From the NCBI GenBank assembly GCA_002282555.1, contig NCJR01000128.1, forward strand, positions 1 to 6,268: a DNA stretch of 6,268 bases. The letters are read 5' to 3'. The position numbers were made by a program, and so were the translations under genes. The notes under the pieces are model-generated. The model did no database searches. It had not been told where the DNA came from and saw only the letters and a list, made by a program, of their open reading frames with translations. Position 1 is the stretch's first letter; each line of letters starts with the position of its first letter. The DNA is from Rhodobacterales bacterium 34-62-10. Its GTDB lineage: Bacteria; Pseudomonadota; Alphaproteobacteria; Rhodobacterales; Rhodobacteraceae. Of the stretch, positions 5,996-6,268 are shown piece after piece.

Positions 5996-6023
5996 TTGAC
6001 GATCCTATGTTTGCGTATATACA
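5996..6023 (+). promoter_or_regulatory. Candidate brnT promoter with overlapping palindrome
   Basis: TTGACG (5996-6001) and TATACA (6018-6023) are separated by 16 bases, a good sigma-70-type promoter. The -10 overlaps the perfect palindrome GTATATAC (6015-6022), and TATGT (6006-6010) mirrors ACATA (6021-6025) around the same site. BrnA antitoxins are known to repress their own brnTA promoter, so these dyads are the natural candidates for the operator. Confidence 0.55.
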
Positions 6024-6029
6024 TAAAAT

Positions 6030-6268
6030 ATGATAATGATCGTCTGGGATGAACCAAAGCGACAAACAAACCTCGCCAAGCACGGCTTGGATTTCGCCGA
6101 TCTGGATGAGACGTTCTTTCTGGCCTCTCTTGTGATCCCGGCGAACGACGGTCGGCACATGGCAATAGGGCGTCTCGCGGATGGAACGATTGCCGTGGTG
6201 TTCGCCACCCTCGGAACCGAGGGGGTTTCGGTGATCTCGATGCGCCCCGCCAGTCGCAAGGAAAGGAA
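6030..6268 (+). CDS. brnT: BrnT family type II toxin, ribonuclease (3' end outside window)
   Basis: The frame stays open from ATG 6030 to the window edge, giving 79 residues of a family usually about 90-100 long. The N-terminus IVWDEPKRQTNLAKHGLDF is the BrnT/DUF497 signature, followed by the aromatic-rich helix DETFF, a basic strand region (GRHMAIGRL), VVFATLG, and the C-terminal ISMRPASRKER typical of the fold. BrnT is a RelE-like ribonuclease that inhibits translation and is neutralised by BrnA, normally encoded immediately downstream and so expected just beyond the right edge. ATG 6036, two codons later, matches the usual family N-terminus equally well. Neither start has a Shine-Dalgarno; the predicted transcription start falls at about 6030, so a leaderless mRNA is possible. 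Confidence 0.9.
   Translation, partial: MIMIVWDEPKRQTNLAKHGLDFADLDETFFLASLVIPANDGRHMAIGRLADGTIAVVFATLGTEGVSVISMRPASRKER

Larger units (their letters stand above)
5482..6000. other. Gene-less region with inverted repeats between the H-NS-family gene and brnT
   Basis: No intact gene can be supported. A 129-codon frame from 5663 to 6052 has implausible composition, no ribosome site and runs into brnT. The region holds several dyads: GGCTTA/TAAGCC (5582-5602), the 11-base repeat at 5653-5708 and GTAGA-A-TCTAC (5961-5971). A possible protein fragment lies at 5692-5826. Confidence 0.5.

Noticed and set aside
5663..6052. 129-codon open frame on the + strand
   Set aside because: Composition is unlike a real protein (many Cys, Arg, Ser, Thr without domain pattern), no Shine-Dalgarno, and its end overlaps the start and promoter of brnT.
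5919..6259. Three overlapping minus-strand frames of 65-84 codons
   Set aside because: They are antisense to brnT, whose protein signature is unambiguous.

Overview
The window looks like a chromosomal stretch from an alphaproteobacterium, most likely a marine or soil Rhodobacteraceae-type organism. This rests on the H-NS/HvrA-type protein, the BrnT toxin and the style of the YjbH/YjbF proteins; no rRNA or other phylogenetic marker is present, so the assignment is an inference. Coding is sparse: five genes occupy a little over half of the window. The rest is relatively AT-rich intergenic DNA, some of which may be decayed coding sequence. I saw no tRNA, rRNA, CRISPR array or intact insertion sequence.

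Layout. (1) Positions 1-101 may hold the 3' end of a + strand gene entering from the left. (2) Positions 102-611 hold no intact gene but contain short open stretches that read like degraded protein. (3) Positions 612-3926 are a minus-strand exopolysaccharide operon: yjbH (outer-membrane beta-barrel type), then yjbF (lipoprotein, ATGA overlap with yjbH), then after 105 bases a small yjbE/gfcA-like secreted Ala/Gly/Ser/Thr-rich protein. A probable terminator at 612-647 closes the operon. (4) Positions 3927-5160 are non-coding. They contain a strong inverted repeat upstream of yjbH and a very good intrinsic terminator on the + strand at 4375-4403 with no gene before it, so a small RNA is plausible. 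(5) Positions 5161-5481 encode an H-NS-family nucleoid protein on the + strand. (6) Positions 5482-6000 hold no intact gene but several inverted repeats, including one with perfect 11-base arms. (7) From 6030 to the right edge is a BrnT toxin gene, cut by the window, with a promoter placed so that its mRNA may be leaderless.

How the genes may work together. YjbH, YjbF and YjbE belong to the YjbEFGH/GfcABCD set linked in enterobacteria to exopolysaccharide or group 4 capsule export. Here the order is H-F-E instead of E-F-G-H, and yjbG (gfcC) is absent. H-NS-like proteins commonly silence AT-rich surface-polysaccharide and accessory loci, so the neighbouring gene could influence the operon, but nothing in the sequence proves this. 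BrnT would pair with a BrnA antitoxin expected just beyond the right edge.

The most interesting items are the gene-less terminator (candidate small RNA), the rearranged yjb set with an internal promoter and a tandem hexamer in yjbE, the 11-base inverted repeat at 5653-5708, and the possible leaderless brnT. I do not see clear evidence of an entirely new system.
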